Positions 39,759-47,247 of a stretch of DNA of 64,000 nucleotides are shown in pieces. Each line of letters begins with the position of its first letter. The stretch's first letter is position 1. Origin of the DNA: an uncultured Nocardioides sp. (GTDB taxonomy: Bacteria > Actinomycetota > Actinomycetes > Propionibacteriales > Nocardioidaceae). The notes beneath the pieces are model-generated. The model made no database searches. It was not told where the DNA came from and saw nothing but the letters and a program-made list of their open reading frames with translations. Location of the stretch: assembly GCF_947488515.1 (NCBI RefSeq), contig NZ_CANKZF010000001.1:1736001-1800000 (forward strand). Reading direction: 5' to 3'. The position numbers and the translations under genes were made by a program.

Positions 39759-40272
39759 TCGTCACCTCGTTGGACACGACGTCCGAGTCGGTGTCGACCA
39801 CGCGGAACTTGTTGGGACCGGTGCGGCTCGTCTGGACGTACGTCGCGAAGGTGCCGCCGCTGACGGACATGGTCACCGGGAAGTCGGACCACGCGCCGCT
39901 CTCCATCCGCTGCACCTGCAGGATGGCGCCCTCGCCGCCCTGGTAGGTCCCGGTCAGGTCGATCTGCTGCATCGGGCTCACCGACTGCTGTGTCGCCGTC
40001 AGCGAGATGCCCTCCGCCGGCGCCTCCGACGAGGTCTCGGCGCCCGGGCTGGGCTCCGTCTCCTCGGGCATGGTCTCGGTGCTGGTCTCCGTGGGCTTGG
40101 GCAGCCGGAACGTCGCCGAGGACGTCGGGTCGTCGGTGGCTTCGGTGGTGTCGCCGATGCCGGCGGCCTTGACCCCGACAAGGACAGCCAGCCCGCCGAG
40201 CAGGCCGATGACCACGGCGACGCCGACCAGGGCCACGAGGCCGGTCAGCACGGGGCGGTTCTCGGTGTCCAT
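39745..40272 (-). CDS. Membrane-anchored extracellular protein, unknown function
   Basis: 175 residues. One N-terminal membrane helix (LTGLVALVGVAVVIGLLGGLAVLVG), a Thr/Glu/Pro-rich disordered linker (about 40-90), then a C-terminal region of alternating strands (SVSPMQQIDLTGTY, LQVQRMESGAW, FATYVQTSRTG and NEVTITVG) resembling an Ig-like or CBM domain. It is probably displayed on the cell surface. No family is recognised with confidence. Confidence 0.72.
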   Translation of the reverse strand: MDTENRPVLTGLVALVGVAVVIGLLGGLAVLVGVKAAGIGDTTEATDDPTSSATFRLPKPTETSTETMPEETEPSPGAETSSEAPAEGISLTATQQSVSPMQQIDLTGTYQGGEGAILQVQRMESGAWSDFPVTMSVSGGTFATYVQTSRTGPNKFRVVDTDSDVVSNEVTITVG

Positions 40273-40357
40273 GACGGTGGGGAGGGACCTTTCACGCGGG
40301 GGCTCGGTGCCCCGCCATCATCCAAGACGGGTGGGCGCATGGCCAACCGGCGTCCCC

Positions 40358-40418
40358 GTAGTCCAGTGGCGAACGGTCGTCCGGAGGGCGTTCCGACGAC
40401 CGTTCGTCACTGGACTAC
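40358..40418. repeat. Palindromic repeat family C, copy 1
   Basis: A 61-bp hairpin. Outer arms GTAGTCCAGTG (40358-40368) and complement (40408-40418). Inner arms CGAACGGTCGT (40370-40380) and complement (40396-40406). Copy 2 at 50540-50600 has identical outer arms and the same total length but a different, still complementary, inner stem. It is in a divergent gap between two genes. Confidence 0.85.
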
Positions 40419-40456
40419 CCCGGTGCACCCCACCGCGCGTCGGACAGGATGGGGCC

Positions 40457-41245
40457 ATGCAGTCACCGTTGCGACACGGCAAGGCAGCCATCGGCACGAC
40501 CATCGCCGGTGGCGCGCTCGCCGCGCTCTCCCAGGCCCCGGACCGGGCCTCCCGTCTCCTCCGGCACCGCTACCCGACGGTGGCGGTGACCGGCATGACC
40601 GGCGTCGGCAAGACCCGTCTGGCCGACCGGCTCTCCCGGCGTGCGAGCGCGGAGTCGGCCGGTGGGGCGGACGTCGGCTCGGCCGTGATGGAGCGCCGTA
40701 CCCGTCGCAACGCGCGGCTGCGCGGCTACCGCTTCCGGGTCGTGCCGGGCGAGAACGCCGCCACCCGGCTCGGCGCGCTCGACGAGGTCTTCCACGACGA
40801 GCCCGTCGACGGCGTGCTGCACGTCGTGGCGTGGGGCCATGCGACCCCGCGCCGCACGGGCGGCACCACCGGCGCGGCCCTCGCCACCCGCGAGGAGCTG
40901 CTGGCAGCCGAGCTGGAGGACTGGGCGATCACGGCGCACCGGATCGCGAGCATGGCCGTCCGCCGCGACCGACCCACCTGGCTGGTGGTCGCGGTCACGA
41001 AGGCCGACCTCTTCGCCGACGACGTCGACGCCGCCGTGCACCACTACTCCCCCGGCAGCGGCACGCCCTTCGGCGACAAGCTCGACGAGCTGCGCGCACT
41101 CGCCGGCGGCGCCAAGCTGTCGATCGACGTGCTGCCCGTGTGCGCCCGGGGTGGCGACAAGCGCTCCGCGATGCCGGAGAAGGCTTGCACCGACCTCCTC
41201 GGGCGCCTCGAGCTGCGACTGGCGCAGCTCAGCGGCCACGTCTGA
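40457..41245 (+). CDS. P-loop GTPase-like protein
   Basis: 262 residues. Walker A/G1 is VTGMTGVGKTRL near residue 45, and the guanine-specificity motif appears as VAVTKADLF near residue 175. The Asp of G3 and a switch region are not obvious, so the fold is near the Era/dynamin group but divergent. The N-terminus has a weakly hydrophobic segment. It stands before two helical WXG100-like genes, suggesting a three-gene unit, although a 123-bp gap separates them. Confidence 0.7.
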   Translation: MQSPLRHGKAAIGTTIAGGALAALSQAPDRASRLLRHRYPTVAVTGMTGVGKTRLADRLSRRASAESAGGADVGSAVMERRTRRNARLRGYRFRVVPGENAATRLGALDEVFHDEPVDGVLHVVAWGHATPRRTGGTTGAALATREELLAAELEDWAITAHRIASMAVRRDRPTWLVVAVTKADLFADDVDAAVHHYSPGSGTPFGDKLDELRALAGGAKLSIDVLPVCARGGDKRSAMPEKACTDLLGRLELRLAQLSGHV

Positions 41246-41368
41246 CCGGACGGTCCGGGGTGGCAGCTGCTGAGGGCGGACCGCCCGCCGGTCCAGACCG
41301 GGTGACCGCGTAGTTCACAGTTCCACGACTTCTGGTTTCGACGCCGTCCATCGGGGCAGAAGAACGCC

Positions 41369-41668
41369 ATGAGGCCGATCGCGATCAACCAGCGGGCGCT
41401 GCGCGGCGCCAAGGAGGAGCTCGACTCCGCCCGCGAGGACCTGCTGTCCGCGCTCGGTGACATCGACCACCCCGCCGACGACTTCCCCTGGCGCGACCTC
41501 ATGGTCGAGGGGGTCCGCAGCCTGGTCGACGACGCCGAGCAGGTGGCGAAGAAGTGCCGCACCCTCGCCGGCGCCGTCGACGACTCGATCATCGACTTCG
41601 ACGAGCTCGACTCCATGGTCGGACAGGCCGCCACGTTCGCCGCCAAGCTCGACCAGGTGAAGCCATGA
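41369..41668 (+). CDS. Small helical WXG100/ESX-like protein
   Basis: 99 residues, all helical by composition: ALRGAKEELDSAREDLLSAL, then a turn around DFPW, then EGVRSLVDDAEQVAKKCRTLAGAVDDSI. The size and helix-turn-helix layout resemble WXG100/ESX secretion substrates, although the exact W-x-G is not present. Its stop overlaps the next start (ATGA). Assignment to type VII-like secretion is an inference. Confidence 0.55.
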   Translation: MRPIAINQRALRGAKEELDSAREDLLSALGDIDHPADDFPWRDLMVEGVRSLVDDAEQVAKKCRTLAGAVDDSIIDFDELDSMVGQAATFAAKLDQVKP

Positions 41669-42675
41669 CCCGGGTCGTCGTCGACCGGATCGAGACCCAG
41701 CAGGACAAGCTCCAGTTCGGCGACCCGATCGGCTGCCACTACCACTGGCTCGAGCCCGACGAGGTCGACTCCTACGGCGACTCCGTGCGCCGGCTCGCCG
41801 CCAAGGTCGAGCTCGCCGTCGATGCCTTCGAGCGCACCTCGACGCTGTCGGAGGACGTCTTCGCCGGCGAGGCCGCCGACACGCTCCGCGACCGCGCCGG
41901 CCGCCGCCACGAGGAGTCGGCGACCGTCTGCGACAACCTCCGCGGCCTGGGCCGCGCGATCAATGCCTACTCCGACGTGCTGCGCCGGCACCGCGAGGGC
42001 CTCGAGCAGCTGCGTGACTTCGCGGTCAGCAAGGGCCTCGAGGTGCGCGGCAACCGCATCTGGCCGCCGGTCGAGACCTTGCCGGGCGACGCCACCGAGA
42101 AGCAGGCAGACACGTGGGAGAGCGACTGGAAGGCCTACCAGGCGTGCTTCGAGGCCAAGATCGAGATGCGTGACGCCCGCCGGGTCGCCACCCGCGAGCT
42201 CGTGAAGGCGCTGGCCGAGCACGCCGGCGTCCACCCCGACAAGGACCGCGCCAGGCTCGTCCCCGCCGCAGCCCACCAGGTGAGCTTCGGAGAGCTCCGC
42301 CGCGAGGCGGCCGAGGAGGCCCTCGAGGCCGTGCAGGCCGGCGACGCTGCCGACGCGGCCCGCAACACCGTGGAGGCGCTCCGGCGCCGGGAGCAGACCG
42401 CGCTCGGCAGGCTCGAGGAGCTGGTGGTCGCCGAGGCGGCGCCCGAGGAGATCCAGGCCCACGCCGCCAAGGTCCAGGCGCTGCACCGCGAGCTCGCCGA
42501 GTCCAGGGTCGAGATGCGCGACGCCGAGGCCGTGGCACAGCGCGAGCAGGCGCAGGCCAACCGCGCCGCCCGCGACCTCCAGGACGCCGAGGCCGGACGG
42601 CCCCGCCTCGTCGTCGAGCGGGCCGACTGGCAGCCCGCCGACCGTCCGACCGACCTCCGCGACCGCCTGGGCTGA
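41665..42675 (+). CDS. Large helical protein with WXG100-like N-terminus
   Basis: 336 residues. Residues 20-120 look like the N-terminal domain of type VII-secreted proteins (VDSYGDSVRRLAAKVELAVDAF, and FAGEAADTLRDRAGRRH). The rest is charged coiled coil (SRVEMRDAEAVAQREQAQANRAARDL), with no recognisable toxin domain. It is translationally coupled to the small helical gene, as in ESX-type pairs. No secretion ATPase (EccC) is in the window. Confidence 0.6.
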   Translation: MTRVVVDRIETQQDKLQFGDPIGCHYHWLEPDEVDSYGDSVRRLAAKVELAVDAFERTSTLSEDVFAGEAADTLRDRAGRRHEESATVCDNLRGLGRAINAYSDVLRRHREGLEQLRDFAVSKGLEVRGNRIWPPVETLPGDATEKQADTWESDWKAYQACFEAKIEMRDARRVATRELVKALAEHAGVHPDKDRARLVPAAAHQVSFGELRREAAEEALEAVQAGDAADAARNTVEALRRREQTALGRLEELVVAEAAPEEIQAHAAKVQALHRELAESRVEMRDAEAVAQREQAQANRAARDLQDAEAGRPRLVVERADWQPADRPTDLRDRLG

Positions 42676-42689
42676 GTCCCAGCGCGCCC

Positions 42690-43985
42690 CTAGTCGGACG
42701 ACTCGGCTCCCGCAGCACGCCGTTCACGCTCGGCGACGGCGTACGGGTCGGTGCGCGAGTCGTAGGACCAGAAGTCGCGCAACGCCACCGCCGTGAGCAG
42801 CACCCCGCCGACGCACGCGGCGCCACCGCTGACCATCGCCCCGCGCACCGACCACGCGTCCGCCACGAAGCCGGCGCGGGTCTCGCCGACCATCGGCCCG
42901 ACCGAGTAGGACAGCATCTCGATCCCGGCGAGGCGGCCGCGCATCGTGTCCGGGATGGTCTGGTTCCAGACCGTCGACCGGAAGACCGCCGACACCATGT
43001 CCGCCGCGCCCGACAGCGCGAGGAAGAGGCACGCCAGCCAGATCGACGGCATCAGTCCGGCGAGCGCGATGCACGCACCGTAGAGGCTGGCGGCGATCAC
43101 GATCGCGCGACCGTGGTGGTGCACCCGGCCGACCCACCCGCTCAGCGCGGTCGCGACGAGGGCCCCCACGGTCTCGGCCGAGTAGAGCAGGCCGAGCAGC
43201 TCGGGGCGAGCGAACACCTCGTGCGCCAAGGCGGGGAACAGCACGACCGGGATGGCCAGCATCATCGCCGCGATGTCGACGAGGTAGGTGCCGAGCAGGT
43301 CGCGGCGACGCAGCGCGTAGGTCAGGCCCTCGTGGATGCCGCGCAGGCTGGGCGGGGTGGTCTCGCCGTCGTGCGGATACGGACGCATGGCGGCGAACAG
43401 CAGCGTGGCGATCGAGTAGCCGACCAGGCCGACGAGGAAGCACCAGCCGACGCCGACGTACGCCACCAGCAGGCCGCCGACGAGAGGGCCGAGGAGGACG
43501 CCGAACTGCATGGCGAAGCTGCTCAGCGCGTTGGCCGCAGCGATCTGGTCGTGCCGTACGGTGCGCGGCTCCAGCGCCTCGCGCGACGGGCGCTGCATCG
43601 AGCTGACGGCGGCGTAGAGAGCGGCGATGACGAAGATCAGCCACACCCGTGGATGGGCGGAGAAGGCGTTCCATGCGAAGGCGCCCATCAGCACCACCTG
43701 GGCGACCCCGGTGCCGACGAGGAGCCGGCGTCGGTCGACGTGGTCGGCCAGCGCGCCTCCGTACAGCCCGAACACGACGAGCGGCCCGAGCTCGACGAGG
43801 CCGACGAGACCGACGAGGAAGTTGGAGCCGGTGAGGTCGTAGATCGCGAACGGGACGGCGACGTAGGCGACCATGCTGCCGAGGTAGAACACGGTGCCGG
43901 CGGTGAAGAGGAGGCGGAAGTCGCGCGACTGGCGAAGCGGCGTCACGTCCATCCGCATCGCGCGGAGCCGGTCGGTCCAGGTCAC
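42690..43985 (-). CDS. MFS transporter (EntS/multidrug type)
   Basis: 431 residues with twelve hydrophobic helices. GGALADHVDRRRLLVGTG is the loop motif of the EntS-like drug/siderophore exporter branch. The start is GTG 43985; the internal ATG at residue 9 or 11 is possible. It converges on the helical protein gene. It is probably an efflux pump of unknown substrate. Confidence 0.88.
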   Translation of the reverse strand: MTWTDRLRAMRMDVTPLRQSRDFRLLFTAGTVFYLGSMVAYVAVPFAIYDLTGSNFLVGLVGLVELGPLVVFGLYGGALADHVDRRRLLVGTGVAQVVLMGAFAWNAFSAHPRVWLIFVIAALYAAVSSMQRPSREALEPRTVRHDQIAAANALSSFAMQFGVLLGPLVGGLLVAYVGVGWCFLVGLVGYSIATLLFAAMRPYPHDGETTPPSLRGIHEGLTYALRRRDLLGTYLVDIAAMMLAIPVVLFPALAHEVFARPELLGLLYSAETVGALVATALSGWVGRVHHHGRAIVIAASLYGACIALAGLMPSIWLACLFLALSGAADMVSAVFRSTVWNQTIPDTMRGRLAGIEMLSYSVGPMVGETRAGFVADAWSVRGAMVSGGAACVGGVLLTAVALRDFWSYDSRTDPYAVAERERRAAGAESSD

Positions 43986-44031
43986 GACCGGTCAGTCTCC
44001 CTCTCGCGGCATCCACGTGCACCTGACTTTC

Positions 44032-44934
44032 TCAGGACACCGGTCGGACCTCGACCACCTCGTGGCCCGGGATGGTGCTCATCCGTCGGGCGGAGCAGGT
44101 GAGCTGGTGTGCGTCGGCGCCGGCCACCCGGCGCACGACGACGTCGACCCCCCCGCGCCCGGTCACCGCGAACCTGGCGGTGGTGAGGTCGTGGTCGACC
44201 CGGACGGCGCCGGGGCGTACGTCGTCGAGCCCGACCAGTGCGTGCTCGCGGCGCAGCGCGATGTCGGCGACCTGGACGGCCATCGGCAGGTCCGAGCGGC
44301 CTCGCAGGTGCTCCAGGAGCACCTCGCCCCTGGCCGTGGCGGCGGCGACCTCGCGGGCCGACTCCGGGTCGAGCCCGCCGTAGTAGAGGCCGCGGGGCAG
44401 CACGACGAGGTTGCCGGCGAACCGGTCGCCGCCGACGTGGGAGGCCTCCCAGACGGCAGCGGCGTGCGGGCCGGACGCGAGCTCGAGGGCGACCGGCCGG
44501 CCCAGCTCGGCGCAGCAGGCGTCGTGGCGTCCGTGGGTGCAGACGGCGAGGACCGGGGCGTCCTCCGGCTCGAGGCCGAGCGACCGGCCGGCGCCGAGGG
44601 CGGCCAGGTCGAGGTCACGCACGTCGTCGACCCGGTCCAGGTGGGCGGCCTCCGCCCACGAGGCCGCGCCCTGGGCGCGCGCGGCGACCACCCTCGTCGG
44701 TCCGTCTCCGGCGCGCCTGCCGGGTCGCCGGACGAGCAGCACCCGCACGCGGTGCCGGCGCGACTGCTCCTCCAGGTGGGTGCCGAGGCCGTCGGGCAGC
44801 CGGGCGTCGCGCAGGGCGTCGGTGCCCCACGGCCCGGGGTGCTCGAGGAGCAGGTAGCTGCGCACCGTCGAGGCGGTGCCGGCGAGCTCGTCGCCGCGGG
44901 CCCTGCTGGCGGTCGCGCACCGGAAGGCGGTCAC
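44032..44934 (-). CDS. Sucrase/ferredoxin-like protein (thioredoxin-fold)
   Basis: 300 residues. The key motif VCTHGRHDACCAELGRPVA has the Cys and Cys-Cys characteristic of the sucrase/ferredoxin-like family, which resembles thioredoxin-like [2Fe-2S] ferredoxins. SHVGGDRFAGNLVVLPRGLYYG is the second conserved block. Its GTG start overlaps the stop of the JmjC-like gene. A paralogue lies on the other side (46405-47175). It may deliver electrons or reduce a partner in this cluster. Confidence 0.8.
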   Translation of the reverse strand: MTAFRCATASRARGDELAGTASTVRSYLLLEHPGPWGTDALRDARLPDGLGTHLEEQSRRHRVRVLLVRRPGRRAGDGPTRVVAARAQGAASWAEAAHLDRVDDVRDLDLAALGAGRSLGLEPEDAPVLAVCTHGRHDACCAELGRPVALELASGPHAAAVWEASHVGGDRFAGNLVVLPRGLYYGGLDPESAREVAAATARGEVLLEHLRGRSDLPMAVQVADIALRREHALVGLDDVRPGAVRVDHDLTTARFAVTGRGGVDVVVRRVAGADAHQLTCSARRMSTIPGHEVVEVRPVS

Positions 44935-45947
44935 CGGACGACCTCGAGCAGGCCCTCCCGCACCAGCCGCCGGCTCAGCACGAGCGCGCTCTCGTCGTCG
45001 AGCGGGAGGTCGTGGGGCGTCAGGTCGGCGTGGGCGGCGACGTGCTCGAGCGCGGGCCGGACCCGCGACGGCACCCGGAGGACGCGGTCGCCGATGAGCA
45101 CCCGCACCGCGTCACCGTCGTCGACGAGGACGCACGGGTGGCCGCGCCGGCGGCGCAGGCGCGTGTGGGCGTCGATCCCGGTCGCGAGCGCGTCGCGGTC
45201 GAGCAGGGCGCCGGCCAGGCGGGGCGGGCGGCTGCTGACGAAGCCCTCGACCTGGCCCGCGGCGAGCGCGGCGGGGTCGAGGCGGCGTACGGCGTCGGCG
45301 ACCGCAGCGAGGTGGTCGGCGAGGCCCTCGGACAGGCGGGCGGGGTCGTCGAGGTAGCCGGCGGGCAGGTGGTCGTCGGGCACGTCCACGAGCAGGCGCC
45401 CGACCTCGCGGGTCACGAGGCTGCGCCAGGTCAGCTGGTTGATGCCGATCGTCAGGTGCAGCGAGACCGACTCCTGCGCCCGCGCGGCATGGGGCGTGCC
45501 GGTCGGGAGGTAGGCCACGACCCCCGGCTCGAGCAGCAGGTCGCCCGGGCCGCCCTCGCCGTGCACCTCCCACATCTTGGTGCCGTGGGTCTGCATCACG
45601 AACACGTCGTGGGAGTCGGAGTGGACCGCGAAGCCCTGGGCCCCGGGCGGGGTGAGGTAGGCGTTGGCCTGGCAGGGGTGGCCGAGCTCGAGCTCCAGCT
45701 CCGCGACCAGGTCGCCGACGGGCGGCCAGTAGCGCTGCAGGCCCTGCAGCACGATGGTGGCGCCCTCGTCGTGCAGGCGCACCAGCTTCACCGGATCGAC
45801 CAGCCCGGTGAGCGGCTTGCCGGCGAGGCTGCCGCCTCGGGTGAACGACGACTCGGGCAGCACGGAGCCGTTGCGGGCGACCCGGACCGCGGGGGCGCGG
45901 ATCGCGGTCTCGGTGAGCAGGTGGTCGACGTGGGCCAGCGAGAGCAC
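44931..45947 (-). CDS. JmjC/cupin-type 2-oxoglutarate oxygenase-like protein
   Basis: 338 residues from GTG 45947. The double-stranded beta-helix iron site is FAVHSDSHDVFVMQ (H-x-D) and the distal His is in TGTPHAARAQ, as in JmjC protein hydroxylases of the ribosomal-oxygenase type. The same frame upstream reads a plausible N-terminus (QTFLDKVWASSVHVHRTDP) for 35 residues back to 46052 without an ATG, GTG or TTG. A CTG overlapping the upstream stop is the only candidate, so the true start is uncertain. Targets may include the Asp-rich protein encoded just upstream. Confidence 0.78.
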   Translation of the reverse strand: MLSLAHVDHLLTETAIRAPAVRVARNGSVLPESSFTRGGSLAGKPLTGLVDPVKLVRLHDEGATIVLQGLQRYWPPVGDLVAELELELGHPCQANAYLTPPGAQGFAVHSDSHDVFVMQTHGTKMWEVHGEGGPGDLLLEPGVVAYLPTGTPHAARAQESVSLHLTIGINQLTWRSLVTREVGRLLVDVPDDHLPAGYLDDPARLSEGLADHLAAVADAVRRLDPAALAAGQVEGFVSSRPPRLAGALLDRDALATGIDAHTRLRRRRGHPCVLVDDGDAVRVLIGDRVLRVPSRVRPALEHVAAHADLTPHDLPLDDESALVLSRRLVREGLLEVVR

Positions 45948-46048
45948 CTCGGCGCCGTACGACGGATCGGTGCGGTGGACGTGGACCGAGGACGCCCAGA
46001 CCTTGTCGAGGAAGGTCTGGGCGTCACCGGTGAGCCGGTCGAGAGCGC

Positions 46049-46306
46049 TCAGAGCGCGGTCCCGTCGGTGCCGTCGGCGTCGGTGGAGTCGCCGTCGGTG
46101 CCGTCCGTCCCGTCGGCGTCCGTCCCGTCGGCGTCCGTGCCGTCGGCGTCGGTGGAGTCACCGTCGGTGGCATCGGTCGAGTCGCCGTCCGTGCCGTCGG
46201 CGTCGGTGCCGTCGGCGTCCGTGCCGGGCCCGGCTGCGACGCCGGTCGGGTCGACGCCCTCGGTGGTCATCTCGTCGTCGCCGAGGGGGTTGTCAGGAGT
46301 GGTCAT
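46049..46306 (-). CDS. Asp/Thr/Gly-rich repeat protein, candidate modified-peptide precursor
   Basis: 85 residues behind an ideal GGAGG ribosome site 5 nt before the ATG. The N-terminal 28 residues are non-repetitive (MTTPDNPLGDDEMTTEGVDP). The rest is a run of TDADG and TDGDS units with no Lys, Arg or Cys. The layout (unique leader plus acidic repeat core) is that of a precursor peptide, but the DxDG pattern could also be a calcium-binding low-complexity stretch. It directly precedes the JmjC-like oxygenase, and the region is flanked by two sucrase/ferredoxin-like genes. Confidence 0.7.
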   Translation of the reverse strand: MTTPDNPLGDDEMTTEGVDPTGVAAGPGTDADGTDADGTDGDSTDATDGDSTDADGTDADGTDADGTDGTDGDSTDADGTDGTAL

Positions 46307-46404
46307 GGATCCTCCTAGTCGCGCCGCGACGGACGGTCCGCCCCGGGTCTGGCATCGAGTCTGGTGTTCGCCACCTCCACCGTCCCACACCCTTGGGGAC
46401 GTGG

Positions 46405-47175
46405 TCAGCCTCCGACGGACTCCGTCTCACGGACCTCGAAACGGGTGGTGCCCTTCACCTTGTCGTCGCCGCACGACTGCCGCCTCGCCGGGCCCGGGAC
46501 GGACACGAGCTCGTCGGCGGGATCACCACCGGCGAGGACGTGCAGCTCGCGGGCCTGGTCGAGCGCCGGCCGGCCCGCCCGGCCACGCGTCCAGGGCAGC
46601 GGCACCTCGCCGCGCTCGACCGCGGCGCACGCGTCGACGGCGGTGTCGGTGTCGAGCCTGCCGAGCGTGATCCCGCTGGGAAGTGCGAGCAGCGTGCCGG
46701 AGAACCGGTGACCGCCGAGGTGGGTGGTCTCCCACGTCCCCTCGGGCCACGTCTCCGCGAGCCGGCCGGCGATCGGTCGGCCGATCTCGGCGCAGCACCG
46801 GTCGCGCTTGCCGTTGGTGCAGACCAGCCACAGCGGGCCGTCGTACGCCGACATGCGGGCGAGGTCGAGCTGCAGGAGGTCCTCGGGCCGGTCGAGCACC
46901 GCGTCGCGGACGTCGTAGCCCGTCTCGGTGGCGCGGGCGTGGAAGACGCGGGTGCCGGGACCGGCGCTGCCGTCGGGCCGGCGGAGCAGGAAGACCTTCA
47001 CGTCCACCGAGCCGAGGTGCTCGCGAACCGCCTCGGGGAGGCGGTTGTCGCTGACGGCGTCGCGCCCCCACGGGCCGGGGCTCTCCACGAGGAGGACCTC
47101 GGCGTCCGTGGGCGCCGTGCCGACCATCGGCTCGTCGTCGACGAGGCTGGCGATCGAGCACCGGAAGTCAGGCAT
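46405..47175 (-). CDS. Second sucrase/ferredoxin-like protein
   Basis: 256 residues from ATG 47175. It contains VCTNGKRDRCCAEIGRPIA, the same Cys and Cys-Cys motif as the 44032-44934 protein, and THLGGHRFSGTLLALPSG. The two share the family fold but are clearly diverged. It lies 98 bp upstream of the Asp-rich gene on the same strand, so the cluster could be one transcript of four genes. Confidence 0.82.
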   Translation of the reverse strand: MPDFRCSIASLVDDEPMVGTAPTDAEVLLVESPGPWGRDAVSDNRLPEAVREHLGSVDVKVFLLRRPDGSAGPGTRVFHARATETGYDVRDAVLDRPEDLLQLDLARMSAYDGPLWLVCTNGKRDRCCAEIGRPIAGRLAETWPEGTWETTHLGGHRFSGTLLALPSGITLGRLDTDTAVDACAAVERGEVPLPWTRGRAGRPALDQARELHVLAGGDPADELVSVPGPARRQSCGDDKVKGTTRFEVRETESVGG

Positions 47176-47247
47176 GCCGAGAAGTCTGACCGACGGGTCC
47201 CACACGTCCGCGGCCAGGACCGGGGAACGACTCGCGAAGCCTGCGTC

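Noticed and set aside
36719..39946. A 1075-codon plus-strand frame spanning the M3 peptidase and the MFS gene
   Set aside because: It covers two confidently identified genes in other frames and shows no domain, only repetitive Val/Glu/Asp/Gly composition.
41665..42675. Polymorphic toxin with C-terminal nuclease or other toxin domain
   Set aside because: The C-terminal half is only charged coiled coil, with no catalytic motif, and no immunity gene follows.
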